Below are positions 1 to 10,466 of a DNA stretch of 64,000 nucleotides, piece after piece. A model generated the notes under the pieces. The model saw only the letters and a program-made list of their open reading frames with translations, did not search any database and was not told the origin of the DNA. The stretch is from Sebastes aleutianus (Eukaryota > Chordata > Actinopteri > Perciformes > Sebastidae), in assembly GCA_916700875.1 (NCBI GenBank), contig CAKAKS010000067.1, positions 31,978,531-32,042,530 of the forward strand. The letters run 5' to 3'. Both the position numbers and the translations under genes were made by a program. Positions within the stretch are counted from its first letter, which is position 1; every line of letters begins with the position of its first letter.

Positions 1-660
1 GCAACCACAAATTGCTTTTCTGAATGCACAATTAATACAAAGTCATTTGAATACATTAAAGCCAAACGAGAATCGGTACCATTTAGTTTGTACGTGCAGA
101 AGAGAGAGAGGAAAAAAAGAAATATTGAAAATTAATTCCGGGGGGCAGGCAGATAAGCCTGGGAGGATTTAGGCGTCTCTCTCCGGCGATTGGCGGAAAC
201 CGTTTTGTGATTAATCTCGGTATCAATTAGTCGTTTAATCATACGAGTGAGTGCAAAACTTCAGTATCATTTTTTTTTTTTTGTAATTGCGAATGCAAAG
301 CCTGCAGGGCCGGTTTTAGCGGAGGGATAATGAGATGGTGGCCGTTGGCGGTGAAATGAAATGATGGGTCGCTCAGGCGTTAATCAGCGCGACCTCCGCA
401 GTGCACCCCCGCTTTCATTCTAAACAGCTTCTATTATTAACATGGGAGAGACAAAAACACTAATAAACATTTTACTCAGCATTAGAGCCGCTGTCGTCTG
501 ACACACTGTGTAATTACTGCAGATTAATGTTCAGCTGTAGCGTCATATGTTCTGCTCTAACAGCCTTTCACCCGGCCGGGGTTCAAATATATATATGAGG
601 GTATTAAACTCAGAGCAGAGTGAGGCAGCAATTAAAGTGTTATTAAAGCTTTTTAGCTTT
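1..660. other. Intron 13 (partial), non-repetitive stretch
   Basis: This is the leftmost part of the adcy8 intron that follows exon 13. I see no exon and no repeat shared with the rest of the window. The stretch has a mixed composition with homeodomain-like AT cores (ATTAAT, TAATTA-type words) and a GC-richer patch near 300-420, which is the look of a conserved non-coding element. That is only an impression and needs alignment to other fish. Confidence 0.3.
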
Positions 661-1500
661 CTTTGAATGAACTTGCCATGGCGACGCATCATTCGCCATG
701 AAACAGGAAGTTGTTTTCGAAGGGCTAGATATACTTGCAAACAAACAAAACTTGGCACACATGTCTTGTTAACATACATGGTTTATGTGCTTGGGTGTGG
801 CAAGGGAGCTATCGAGCTCCCTTGCCACACCCACGCACAATTTCAACGAAGCAGCCCTCGCAGTACGTTTCACCTAGATGTACAAAATTTGATACGCAAA
901 TGTATCACATGTAGACTTAAAAAAAAGTCTCTTGGGGCCACGCTCTAAACCCAACAGGAAGTCGACCATTTGGAATTTTGTGTGATTTTATTTGTGTATT
1001 TTTGGCTTTCCAGGCTCTGTACTTTAAAGAACTTCTCCTTCGGATTTAACCTGATCAACTTCAGATTTGGTCAGTACAATCTAAAGACCTTTGTGATGAA
1101 AAATTGTTCAAATCGTGAGTTTTTTTTAAACAACGTTGACGTGGCGTGGCGGAGAATTTACATGATTCGCCATTGAAAGACAAACTGTTGTAACTCGACT
1201 GTACTTGGTCCAATCTGCCTTTAACTTGACCTACTTCATAAGAGTTCAGGCCTGAGGACATCTACATGGGAATATTGGCTCATAGTCATAGCCTCACCTA
1301 CTGTACTGGCAACAGGAAGTCAGCATCATGTGACAAACATCATCCCATTCACATGAAATTTACATTGTGTGGTCTACACTTCATAATGAGCAACATAATG
1401 CATGTTTAGCGTCTAGTGCCACATAGTGGACACAGGAAGTGGTGAAAAATTTGCAATACGTCATTTCCTGTGCCACTCAATCCACACAGCAAATAACGTC
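661..1500. repeat. Degenerate dispersed repeat with recurring CGCCAT...ACAGGAAGT words
   Basis: Short modules recur here. 'ATTCGCCATGAAACAGGAAGTTG' type words near 690-715 are echoed near 1165-1190, and ACAGGAAGT-type words recur near 954, 1311 and 1432. This resembles an old teleost interspersed repeat, but I cannot name the family. The short open frames here (667-948, 970-1176) have no recognisable protein and are treated as chance. Confidence 0.35.
786..839. repeat. Hairpin: 25-bp inverted repeat with 4-nt loop
   Basis: Arms 786-810 and 815-839 are complementary over 25 positions with one mismatch. The inner 18 pairs (793-810 with 815-832, core GGGTGTGGCAAGGGAGCT) are perfect, around a loop of ATCG. 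It lies inside the degenerate repeat at 661-1500 and contains no coding signal. Confidence 0.8.
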
Positions 1501-2840
1501 TAACTTGTGCGTGCAGTGTCCGATGGTCACTGAAATGTACGGATGTGGATAAGTCTTTTACTTATTTGTTACTTGTTCGACATAAATAAATAGAAATAAA
1601 GTGATAGTTGCCACTGTCTACTCATATTTATCAACATGAATTAGTATATGACTGTATGAAAATAATATACAAGATAAGCATATCGTTTGTTTTCATGAAT
1701 GGCAGAATGGTGCGTCGCTTTAAAAGTTGCGGCCGCAAGGAATTGTGGGACGACATTATCTCCTTTTCTTTGGTAAAGGATGGTCCAGTGTATCCTATGC
1801 TAAAGGATAAAAGGAAGCATTGAAGCTCCTTTCCTCAGCATTTAGAGGATTCAAACAGTTCTTATCACGGCTGCTGCTGAGATACTTCCGTGTCATTTCA
1901 GGGCCACCTTCCTAAGAGAAAAAAGACTTTTCGACTGCAGCCAAACACTTCAAAAAAGTGGACTTGAGTACTACAGCCCTGAGTATTACGACCTGTTATT
2001 ACATTTACTCTGTGGCGTTACTTCTTCACCATCACTGGTACCATTACGTAACCTCGATTAATCTACTGGTCCTAAAAATGATTCAGAAGAAAAGTAGAAG
2101 AAAAGAGAAATCTTAATCATTTCAAAATAAGAGCCTTGTCTGCAGCTTTGTTAATGAAATGCTTCATGTTGACTGTGCTTGATAATGTAATTACTGCTGT
2201 GACAGGAAGCAGCGCTCATGAAGAACAACCTTATCTGGCTTCAGTGCTCTGCTGCCATTAGTTTATGATGTAAAAGCTCAGTGGCTTCTTAGGAAACAAA
2301 CGTCAACGTCACACGGCAGAATACACATGACTCAATACATCATCTTGTATTACTCACAGTTAAATACACAATAATACAGTTAAAGAGAAGAGTGTTAAAA
2401 TTGTACCGTAATCATCTCCGTTGTTATTGTGAAGACGTCATACATAACACTCACATTTAACAAGCGCTGAATGAGAGCGTCTTGTAATGAAGAAGAATAA
2501 AAGAGTGTCCTCCATCTTTCTGCTCTAATAGGCTCTTCTTCACAACACAATAACATCACTGAAGTGTCTCTTGTGAAAGAAGCACTAACTAATGTTTTTA
2601 TACCCTTCTCAACAAAGGACGTGGTGCTTTGAGTTTTCAGCTACAAAAGGATTTGAAAAGCTGTGTTCTTGTTCCCGAATCTAAATGATGAAGCTGCTTC
2701 AGTGTTTAGTTCAGTGATATTCTACCTCGGCTTTACTCCATCACTACGTGTTTCTGTTCAACGTATCCTCTTACAACGGTTCGTTATATCTTCCAAAAAG
2801 TTATTCCTCATTTTTTTTCTGCGTTTTCCTACGAATGTCC
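1501..2840. other. Intron 13 sequence without recognised features
   Basis: No exon and no copy of the repeat families seen elsewhere. The part at about 2100-2290 has low repeat content and balanced composition and could be conserved non-coding sequence. This is an impression only. Confidence 0.3.
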
Positions 2841-3130
2841 AGCGTCAATATCCGCTCCAGTGTTTCAAAATAAACTTCACAGGAAACAGCTTTGTTAGGT
2901 TTAACAAGACAACCACTTAGTAAGGTTTAGGAAAAGATTGACTTGGTTAGGATTAGGTAAGAAAACTACTTAGCTAGCTTTAGGAAAAGATGGTGGTTTG
3001 GGTTCAAATAACTCCGGAAGTGGTGTAACTTATGTACGGAAATGACGTGACAGAAACTACTTAGTTAGGTTTAGGAAAAGATGGTGGTTTGGGTTCAAAT
3101 AACTCAGAAAGTGGCGTTACTTATGTGTTT
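2841..3130 (+). repeat. Family X repeat, leading part, in two tandem pieces
   Basis: The text 'ACTTAGTTAGGTTTAGGAAAAG' followed by GGTTTGGGTT and AATAACTC occurs twice (about 2955-3030 and 3058-3125). It matches the leading half of a repeat seen again at 20.3, 24.0 and 56.7 kb and, on the other strand, at 42.7 kb. In longer copies it is followed by GGTTTCACACGGGACAC. Here it ends before that motif. Confidence 0.6.
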
Positions 3131-3190
3131 TCTGTGCTGCTGTCCCTTTTCCCTCTCCAGTAGCTTTAAAGTAGTAGTTTTAAAGCTGTC

Positions 3191-3375
3191 TTCTGTGTTT
3201 GGTTTGCGTCAGTGTTGGAGTGTTGTTTGCCCCAATAGGGCTGCCCGAGGGTGGGGGCGTAACAAATGGTCCCGGACGAGCCCCCCATTTGTTGTGCCCC
3301 ACCCTTGGGCAGCCCTATTGGGGCGAACAACACTCCAAACACTGACCCAAACCAACCACAACCACCAAGCACAGA
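3191..3375. mobile_element. Foldback element with arms of about 80 bp
   Basis: The left arm (about 3191-3269) and right arm (about 3287-3375) are near-complete reverse complements. Both contain CCCCAATAGGGCTGCCC or its complement plus GTGTTGTT and CAGTGTT words, around a short centre. The overlapping minus-strand and plus-strand frames in this palindrome are mirror products and not genes. One arm recurs at 23597-23675, so it is a dispersed element and not a local accident. Confidence 0.75.
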
Positions 3376-3499
3376 AAACACATACAGTCCAGTCCACTTC
3401 TGACTGGAGTTGGATCAACCAATCAGCTTGCTTGATGCTGAGGACTGCACAATGTGTTGTTGAGACCCGTGTCCTCAGCTGCACATAATCTATAATGCT

Positions 3500-4480
3500 G
3501 CATATAAGCAAATGTTCACAAGGGTTGTCTGGGCATGTTCACATTTCTTTTACTCTTGCATGAATTGGGGATATAATGTGCATGTCCACTAAGAAACAGT
3601 GTCAGAAAACATAGAAGAAATTAAGAAACTTGCTTTCTCAAAAATGTCAAAAGGTCGAAGGAACCCAGTCTCATGTTTTAAATTGGCATTGATTTTTAAA
3701 ATATCTAATCCTGATCCTCTTTCCTCCAAAATGTTATTTGAAAAATGCTGATTATTATAAAAATGTTATGTAAACATTTGGTCATTACGTTGACCAAAAA
3801 TCTGTGTGGTATAATATGCAAATAGCTTGAATATGAACGTCATTTTTAGGAGACATGGTTGTAACGCAACACCTGCTGTGAGTCTGAGCATGAGAAATAC
3901 AAACCAAAAGAGTTCCCATTGTGTTTAAACCAGACAAATCAAACCATTAACAGAGAGCTGGATGTGATGCTGCACCCTGGACCTCCCTGTAGAGAGTAAA
4001 CAGTCTCTTTTATATGCGCTTCTTTTCTCTCGGCCTGATGCATCTCACACAAACAGCTTTTCATGCTGCGAGCCGTCATTGTGTCTGCTTCGCACAAACA
4101 AGTGGTAAAATTGACCCAGGGAAAATCAATATGCCATCAATATGCCACTGGATGACTTCAAATGCAGCTGCTTTCTGCTTTTATGGGGCTTCAAAGGACC
4201 CTAAATTACGGCCGTCTCCCCTCCATCTCTGGTCGACGCTGAACTGCGTGATCAAAGGTTACCGCAGCGAGAGCGTGATAGCAACAAGGTGATACCAGTT
4301 TCCTGCAGGCTGCTGACTCTGACTGCATCTCTATACAAATTGGAGCTTTATGTGTAAACAAGCAGTTCAACCAAAGAGGGTATTTTCCTCTGTCTTATTC
4401 CTTTATCTCAAAACTCCTCACATTTACTGAAGAACTTACTTAACAGTTTTAATCTTTTGATTAACAGTGTAAATTGAAAC
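3500..4480. other. Intron 13 sequence without recognised features
   Basis: No exon with splice sites and no recognised repeat. Positions 4000-4300 are GC-balanced and repeat-poor and could be a conserved non-coding element. The plus-strand frame at 4014-4292 has no recognisable motif and no flanking splice logic, so it is not called a gene. Confidence 0.3.
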
Positions 4481-4532
4481 AAAACAAAACAAAAACCACC
4501 TAACCTAGGTTTAGGCAACAAACTAATCAGCC

Positions 4533-4916
4533 CAGTTGCCAAGAAAAAATGTTGCCATTGGACGTTTCTGCAAATCAGGGATACGTTGCTACCGCTGTTC
4601 GTGTCTCGTGTTCACAACATTCAGTGTCATTTTCACTCTACAAACATAGTAGTTTTAAGCCCAACCATGTAGTTCTTTCCTAAACCTAACTACAGTGGTT
4701 TTGATTTGTTGTTACGGTTGTTACCTTACATTGGTATGTGATTACGTTATTATTTCAACACAAACCATGATCGTTTTTTTAACCTTAAGCAAGTAGTTTT
4801 GCTGCCTAAATACGAGGCAGATATGAAGCGTATTTCTGGTTCAGAAACATCGACATTCAACGCATCTGTGGTTTGCAGAAACGTCCAATGTCAACATTTT
4901 TTTCTGGCGACTTGGT
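4533..4916. mobile_element. Short DNA element with terminal inverted repeats of about 55 bp
   Basis: The left end (4533-4588: CAGTTGCCAAGAAAAAATG, then GTTTCTGCAAA) is the inverse of the right end (about 4860-4916: TTTGCAGAAACGTCCAATG, then TTTCTGGCGACTTGG). The whole is about 385 bp with no coding capacity, so it is a non-autonomous (MITE-like) element. The same end sequence occurs at 29550, 31900-31957 and 51565. The superfamily is not assigned. Confidence 0.7.
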
Positions 4917-5282
4917 TGACAAAACTACTCGGTTAAATGTTTAGTAAAAAACATCATAGTTTGGCTTAAAATTATTACACCATTGAATCAAAACAAAACA
5001 CGTTTCCCTCCAAACATGAGAATGCAGTTTAGTTATATGGGAACGTAAGTTTTAGGAGACGGGGCTGGTTTTTGGATGAATGTTTCTCTACTTTACCCGA
5101 CACATCAGTGTCTAACAGATTAAATACAGCAGCATCTGGAAGGATGATGCTCATTTTTTTCCAGTGAGCACCTCTATGGTTGAGGTCTGGTTATATTCAG
5201 GTGATCATTTTGTGGATTGTATTCGGAGGTTTAATCTTAAATTCAGTGATGGTGAAAGTGTTGGAGCTGGTTGCGATCTCAC

Positions 5283-5361
5283 CTGCTGGCCGTGGTAAAA
5301 CACAGCGAGGAGGAACATGGCCATCAGGAGCAAAGACGTCTCTTTGGTCCCCAGGAAGTTC
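5283..5361 (-). CDS. adcy8: adcy8 exon 13: last transmembrane helix of the second membrane domain
   Basis: This 79-bp exon supplies the third base of a Glu codon and then 26 residues beginning NFLGTKETS and ending FYHGQQ. It is flanked in gene orientation by a pyrimidine-rich acceptor ending AACAG and a GTGAGA donor. The hydrophobic run LLLMAMFLLAVF is the twelfth membrane helix, which leads into the cytosolic C2 catalytic domain. C2 is not in the window, so the gene continues to the left of position 1. The sequence is close to vertebrate type 8 adenylyl cyclase at this position (GTKE...SLLLMAMFLLAVFYHGQQ). The exon is too short to be found as an open frame and was placed by homology and by phase: exon 12 ends with two bases of the Glu codon. 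Confidence 0.95.
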
Positions 5362-6072
5362 CTGTTGGAACAAAAAGAGAGAAGAAGACGCTACTGAAGG
5401 ACGATGTTTAGCTCAGTTGACGCTTCTCTTCTGTCATTTCATTGATGCAAAGTGCAGCTTGTTGAGCAATAAGAAGGAAGAAGTCATGTTTTCATGCTCT
5501 GCTTTTTATTTTCTTTAGTTTTTAGACTCGTATGACTCACATTGGGCTCACTTCTATAGTGAATCAAATAGTGAAATAAAACTATTCCCCATTTTTCTGG
5601 GGACCTCCTGGAACTCCCACAAGGACCTCTGGCCCGGGACCCCGGCGTATGAAAACCTCATACGCCGGAGTAGGAAGGTTTTGCAGTGAAAATCACAGAA
5701 AGCTGTTGCTATTCTCCCTCTGAGGTCTTTTTCATCTTGACCTTCTCCCTCGTCTCCCAGAGGGCCTCAACCAAATGAACCTGACTCCCCATCAGCTCCC
5801 TATGGAGCTCGTATGGAAACCTCCGATTTCACACCTATATAGCTCAGGATGGCTTCATGCATTGTCACTGTAAAGGTCACCGTACTATCACTGAGAACAC
5901 ATGCGAGATGAGATTTCTCACATTTGCAACGCTTGTGTCCAGAAAAAAAAAAGGTCAACGCAGCTCCCTGATGTGTTTTTGAAGAGGAAGAGGAGGCGAG
6001 GACATTAATGTACCTGTCTTTACTTTAACACATTGTTAATATGAACTTTGCCAGCATTAAAGAGTTCAGCCC
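5362..6072. other. Start of intron 12; small hairpin
   Basis: No exon. A perfect 11-bp inverted repeat (5642-5652 with 5658-5668, core CCGGCGTATGA) surrounds a 5-nt loop. The remainder shows nothing that I recognise. The plus-strand frame at 5180-5518 overlaps exon 13 antisense and is a shadow. Confidence 0.4.
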
Positions 6073-6605
6073 CATTTCCACTGCAGGAACTTTCCCCCAG
6101 AACTAAGAACCTTTTGAGGAACTCATTGTGTTAAGACCGCAGGGACTAGGGTCTAAATTAAGTTCTGGGGACATTTTACAGGGCCTTTTTACGCCCCCAA
6201 AAAATGGCCCTGGTGGTCGGGGGGTAGTACTTTCTGAAAGTACAGGAACTTTCGGGGTGGAGTTTGCAGAGATGACCGTGGCAGGGATGTTCTCTAGTAT
6301 CGATTTAGGACCATTTTCGAATGAGGGGAGAGCATTTCTCTTTGTTTGATAAAAGTAAAGTTTAATAACCATCAAACACTCAACAGATGATTTACTGTGG
6401 AGACAGACATTCATTACATCCAACGTGCATCAGTAAATATCGTCACAGTGAAACAAAACCTAACGTCAGCGGACTAATTTGCCTAATCTCCGCAGGTCTT
6501 TAGACCGCGGTTGAAACACAGACAACGGTGGGCTGAAGGAATCTTTTAGTTCCTTGAAAAGTAGTAACCAGGGACTAAAAGTCTTAAAACTTTTGGTGGA
6601 AACCC
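6073..6605 (+). mobile_element. Non-autonomous DNA element G, copy 1
   Basis: It begins near TTTCCACTGCAGGAAC and ends near TTTTGGTGGAAACC, so the ends are imperfect inverted repeats. The body contains GCCCTGGTGGTCGGGGGGTAG and CTTTCGGGGTGGAGTTTGCA. An inverted copy lies at 21347-22175 with the same words in reverse complement. No protein of transposase type is visible. The frames at 6103-6423 and 6128-6349 are opposite-strand shadows within the element. Confidence 0.7.
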
Positions 6606-6960
6606 GAGTTTAGTTTCACATACATTACTATTAAAACTTATGCTGCAAATTCTTTAAAATGAAATCAGATCATTAAGTGTACAAGGGGGGAAGTGTCTGG
6701 TAGAGGAAGGTGGTCGGGTTCAGTCATGTTTTGTTCTTGAGTTCATATAAGAAGAAAGTTTGATGATCGAGCTGTAAAAATGTACCACCAAGTTGCAAGA
6801 GGAGTCTCTGAAACTCTGACATTGGGAGCTTAACTGAAGCTTGATTTATCAGGCTGATACTGATACAATACGATATCTGAGAGTATGAAAAACTCTGTAA
6901 ACTTACTTTAAAATACTACTTACTGTATAGCATTTAGGCTCCGTTACATATTCCATATGT
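6606..6960. other. Intron 12 sequence without recognised features
   Basis: No exon and no repeat recognised. Confidence 0.3.
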
Positions 6961-7470
6961 GTGCAGAGTGGAGGGAACCTTGGTTCTTTGAGTGGGAACA
7001 AAGGTTCCAATGTAACCAGACTCCAATCTCTGAACCTGTCAGCTATCGGCATGACAACGGATAAGGCTCTGGGGGGCAAGAGGCTATATTCCTGTGGTTC
7101 TGGTGTAGCCAGCCAATACCCGGGCCAAGACTTTGTCTTGTCTTGTCATTGTTTACAGTCCGATTAGAAACTTGAGATGCGAGAATGGAGTTTGAGTTGA
7201 GAAACGACGTCTACGACCGGATTGTTTCTCAAGTAGCCAGTTTACAAGCTAATTTCAAACCAATAAAAAGCTAAATCATCATCAGTCGATAGCCGCTGGG
7301 TTCCCTGATTGCGTTTCGGCCGATGCGTTCCGCCTCTTGTGCTCTCCACACAGACTGTTTACCTGCATTCAACCAAAGCCTGCTCAAACGTGATTGGTCG
7401 ATACTACTCGGACATCAAACGGAAACCAATTTCTACTTGGAACTTATAGAATCTGTTTATAGAGATTATC
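6961..7470 (+). repeat. Dispersed repeat shared with 39.93-40.13 and 41.73-41.83 kb
   Basis: The words GCTATCGG, TTCCTG(T/G)GGTTC, CATTGTTTACAGTCCGATTAG and GACGTCTACGAC, in that order, recur at 39945-40120. The later words ACTGTTTACCTGCAT and CGTGATTGGTC recur at 41755-41800. The two halves are therefore parts of an older dispersed element. No coding function is apparent. Confidence 0.6.
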
Positions 7471-7579
7471 CAGACGCTACATGACCAATGGCACATCAAC
7501 ATCCAAACCAACTATGCACAGTACACCCGAACGTTACGCCGATAAGTGATCGCTGAACGTGTCATTGTAAAGCACTCAC

Positions 7580-7752
7580 TCTGTGTTGTGGTGGACGGTG
7601 TCGTAGCGAACAAACAGCGAGGTGTAGAAAGCTTCGGTCAGCAGCGCGTAGATGGCGATCATCACCAGCAGCACCGCCAACTTCAACACCGAGTTCAGCC
7701 GCAGGAACACGGCACACGTCACCATCGCCAGGACCCCCGTGAACACGAAATA
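7580..7752 (-). CDS. adcy8: adcy8 exon 12: transmembrane helices 10 and 11
   Basis: This 173-bp exon encodes 57 residues plus the first two bases of a Glu codon, starting YFVFTGVLAMVTCAVF and ending RYDTVHHNT. It is bounded by an acceptor ending CCCCAG and a GTGAGT donor. Two hydrophobic helices are visible (about residues 1-20 and 24-44 of the exon), joined by RLNSVLK. They are helices 10 and 11 of the twelve in membrane adenylyl cyclases. The match to vertebrate AC8 is near-identical in the first 40 residues and looser in the extracellular tail (YDTVHHNTE), as expected for that loop. The acceptor phase (0) fits exon 11 or, if exon 11 is skipped, exon 10. Confidence 0.96.
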
Positions 7753-8470
7753 CTGGGGAACACAAAGACATCGCTTAATCAGATCAAATCAAATCAAAGT
7801 GGGGTAAGATTGCTGTCAGACATTCATGTTCTCCTTTCAGGATGAATTGTAATAACTTTGGTGACGACTTGACTTGTCTTCTAGCGCCATCGTTCAATGT
7901 GGCAGACGTAACCTCTATTTTATCACCACATTAATTTATAGAAAACATACAGCGCACTTATTTTTCAGCATTTATTATACTGAAAATCACTCCAAACAGC
8001 ATATTATTATTAAGAAAATGACATTATATGCAGGAGTTTTTGAACCGTACAGGACTGACTGTTTTGGGTAGTAATGTTTCCATTAACAAAACTTAACAAT
8101 ACAGAGAAGGTTAAGGGAGGGTAGCCTACTGTACACAGTACTGTACTGTAGTTTGTTATTGTCATCTATAGTGGTTGTTTGCATTAAAACACACAATTCA
8201 AATGATAATGATTATTTAAATATTTGCTTTGATTAAAAAAATCTTGGCAAGCTGCTTAGAGCTAGTGTTAGGAAGTTTAACAGGTCATAATTCTCTCTCT
8301 GATATCTATTTTATATTGACGTGAAAACATCAACTTCAAACAACTGGATCTATTCAAGTTTCTCGCCACACATCATGATAACGTTGTAATTTACCTTCAC
8401 CCAATAGTCATTTTTCCTGAGCCGACTTTGAACGCTTCATAACAATAAATCAATGGCAGCTCCGTTAATG
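7753..8470 (+). repeat. Intron 11: repeat H copy 1
   Basis: From about 8150 to 8450 the sequence contains TTGTCATCTATAGTGGTT, GAGCTAGTGTTAGGAAGTT, CAGGTCATAATTCTCTCTCT and TTCAAACAACTGGAT. The same words occur in the same order at 48119-48420, where they belong to a fish hAT-like element whose end reads GTGCAGCCC. The part at 7753-8150 shows nothing recognised. Confidence 0.6.
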
Positions 8471-9287
8471 TTCGTATCTCCGGTATTTAGCCAGTCAGGA
8501 CTGTGCTACTAACGGCTGCTAACTTCTAACGTTACTAACTCTCCTCCTGATGATTTCAACACAGATTTGTTGTTCATAGTGTCGCTTTATCATGGAAAAA
8601 ATAGGGTGCGCCCCCTCAGGTTTAGGTTTCTTTCTTCACCGTGGCTCTGGTCCCAAACAAACCGAAACATGACACAGCGTGCGTATGCGTCATTGTGCAG
8701 CGTAACTGTGGGAAAGCATCAATAAGAGGAATCGATAGTAAGAGATTCCTCCACGTACCACTAGAGAGCACGCGTACCACCAGCGTACCATAGTTTGAGA
8801 ACCACTGATATAAAACATTATAATGACCGATCTGACACTCCACTACACCAAACACTTCTGATTTGGCATTTTTTAGTTTGTGTGTCTAATTTAATATGCA
8901 GCTAAATAAAGAGTCAATAACTCTTTTTCATGTATCTAGAAAGTGCTCTTATTTGTGCACACACAAGCTCTACAAGAAGGTTGTGACGTATGTATTCAAC
9001 GACGATACATGACTCAACCAAAGCTTGCAGCTATATAAAAAGCGTTCGTCCCTTATTGAGTCCATCGATCAGCTGCATATTGTGTGAGCAAAATAACATA
9101 ATGGATGTTTTCTCCGTGACGTTCTGATGGCTACATCAGTCGCCGTTGTCTGAAGCGAGACCTCCCTCTGGGCACGAGCAGATGTCTGGGATGTTTAATT
9201 CATCATTTTGCCGCCGTCGCAGAAGTGAAAAAAAAACACAACAGATGGACCTGACTGCAAAATTCAGACACCTCATTTAGTCGGTAC
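8471..9287. other. Intron 11, right part, with repeat fragments
   Basis: Around 8500-8600 is a segment (GATGATTTCAACACAG, TTTGTTGTTCA) that matches the reverse complement of 15985-16035. Around 8750-8815 the words GTACCACCAGCGTACC and TTTGAGAACCACTGA are typical of a degenerate fish DNA-element end. No exon is seen. Confidence 0.4.
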
Positions 9288-9377
9288 CTCTGGGTAGAAG
9301 CAGATGTCTGGGATGGAGGCCGACTCGTTGTACGTCTGGTTCCTTAAGGTGCTGGACTTGTCGAAGTCGCACCACAG
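9288..9377 (-). CDS. adcy8: adcy8 exon 11: 30-codon cassette, extracellular glycosylated loop
   Basis: This 90-bp symmetric exon (phase 0 at both ends, exactly 30 codons) begins LWCDFDKSSTLRNQTYN and ends DICFYPE. It has a CTCACAG acceptor and a GTACCG donor. It forms most of the loop between membrane helices 9 and 10. It carries two N-glycosylation sequons, NQT and NES, four residues apart. In mammals this 30-residue segment with two sequons is the part missing from the AC8-B splice form. Its phase means skipping keeps the frame here too. Compared with the mammalian loop, the CDFDKS and DIC.YPE ends are kept while the middle differs, yet two sequons are retained. Confidence 0.95.
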
Positions 9378-10245
9378 CTGTGAGAGACCAACAGGGGGGA
9401 TTATACTGTTGTTGTACAGTGTTAAACCGATGCAGGATCAATGTTAAAATACACAGAATCACGCTTCAGACATTTATTCATCAAGCATTTAATCTTTCAA
9501 GGTGTTCAAGCTCTCTGCAGGAAGGACAGGAGAGAACAACTTTTGGGTATGTGAGGGACATAAAATCATAATTTATATATCATTTGAAGCACTTTAGTGG
9601 CTTCTACTAGCAACAGCAAAATGTATTTGCAAGAGCAGATCTGCAAAGTCACAAAATGTTTGGACCAAATGTGTCTGCAACATGTTCATGTCAAGTCACC
9701 ATGTCATACTCACACAAGATATAAAATAAATAAAGCTCCAAACTTACGCAAAATTTTGGCGAGGAAAAACTGGTATAGCCATTTTCAAAGTGGTCCCTTG
9801 ACCTCTGACCTCCAGATCAGTGAATGTAAATGGGTTCTATGGGTACCCACGAGTCTCCCCTTTACAGACATGCCCACTTTATGATAATCACATGCAGTTT
9901 GGGGCAAGTCATAGTCAAGTCAGCACACTGACACACTAAAATAGTCCCCAACAAATGCACAATTTGCTCTTGTTGGTGTAACGTTTGGTAACAGCTACAG
10001 TGACCAGCTGTTTAAGGAAATTACTGTCTTTTTAAAACATTAAACTATATATTTGAGAGCTGTTTTAAAACAGCTTAGAGTTTAAAGTCTCGGGGTCTCA
10101 GAAGGACACTTGTGCAAAGTGAGAACCAGAAACAGAACAAAGTGCTGAGTTCGGTGTATCCTTGCAGGTTTAGACAAACAACAAATATCAACCCTGTAAA
10201 TATCAAACAATCAAACAACAAACAGGAAGTGGAAACCGAGCTCAC
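9378..10245. other. Intron 10, with hAT-like fragment
   Basis: Positions about 9740-9945 match the internal part of the GACAGCCCT family (TTTTGGCGAGGAAAAACTG, GACCTCTGACCTCCAGATC, GGGTACCCACGAGTCTCC). This copy has lost its ends. The frames at 9597-9884 and 10112-10315 come from this repeat or are antisense to exon 10. The rest shows nothing recognised. Confidence 0.6.
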
Positions 10246-10447
10246 TATATTGATCATGGCCGCCAGGAAGTTGATGAGGATCGAGATGAAGATGATGACG
10301 TTTCGCGCTGCGTAGGTCTCGTTGATCCAGCAGCAGGCTTTGCGCAGGACCAGAGGCAGACACTTGTAGTCTTCCGCTGTCGTAACTAGGACCAGACAGG
10401 AATGGAGGACGATGAGGATTGAGAACTGGATCACCATGGTTACCATC
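10246..10447 (-). CDS. adcy8: adcy8 exon 10: transmembrane helices 8 and 9
   Basis: This 202-bp exon encodes the last base of an Arg codon and 67 residues, starting MVTMVIQFSILIVLHS and ending FLAAMINI. Two hydrophobic helices (about residues 5-24 and 50-67) are separated by a Cys-rich cytosolic loop, DYKCLPLVLRKACCWINETY, nearly identical to vertebrate AC8. Splice sites are an acceptor ending TTTCTGCAG and a GTGAGC donor. The exon ends on a complete codon, so exon 11 can be included or skipped without a frame change. The minisatellite at 10467-11310 begins only about 20 bp upstream of this exon's acceptor, so the branch-point region lies in or beside tandem repeats. Confidence 0.96.
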
Positions 10448-10466
10448 CTGCAGAAACACAATGAAT

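Noticed and set aside
3081..3511. Overlapping frames on both strands with similar ends (FGVGWG / AAQGWG-like)
   Set aside because: They are mirror translations of the foldback palindrome.
1..5282. Further adcy8 exons (start of the C2 domain)
   Set aside because: No segment on the minus strand matches the expected sequence after FYHGQQ, so intron 13 extends beyond position 1.
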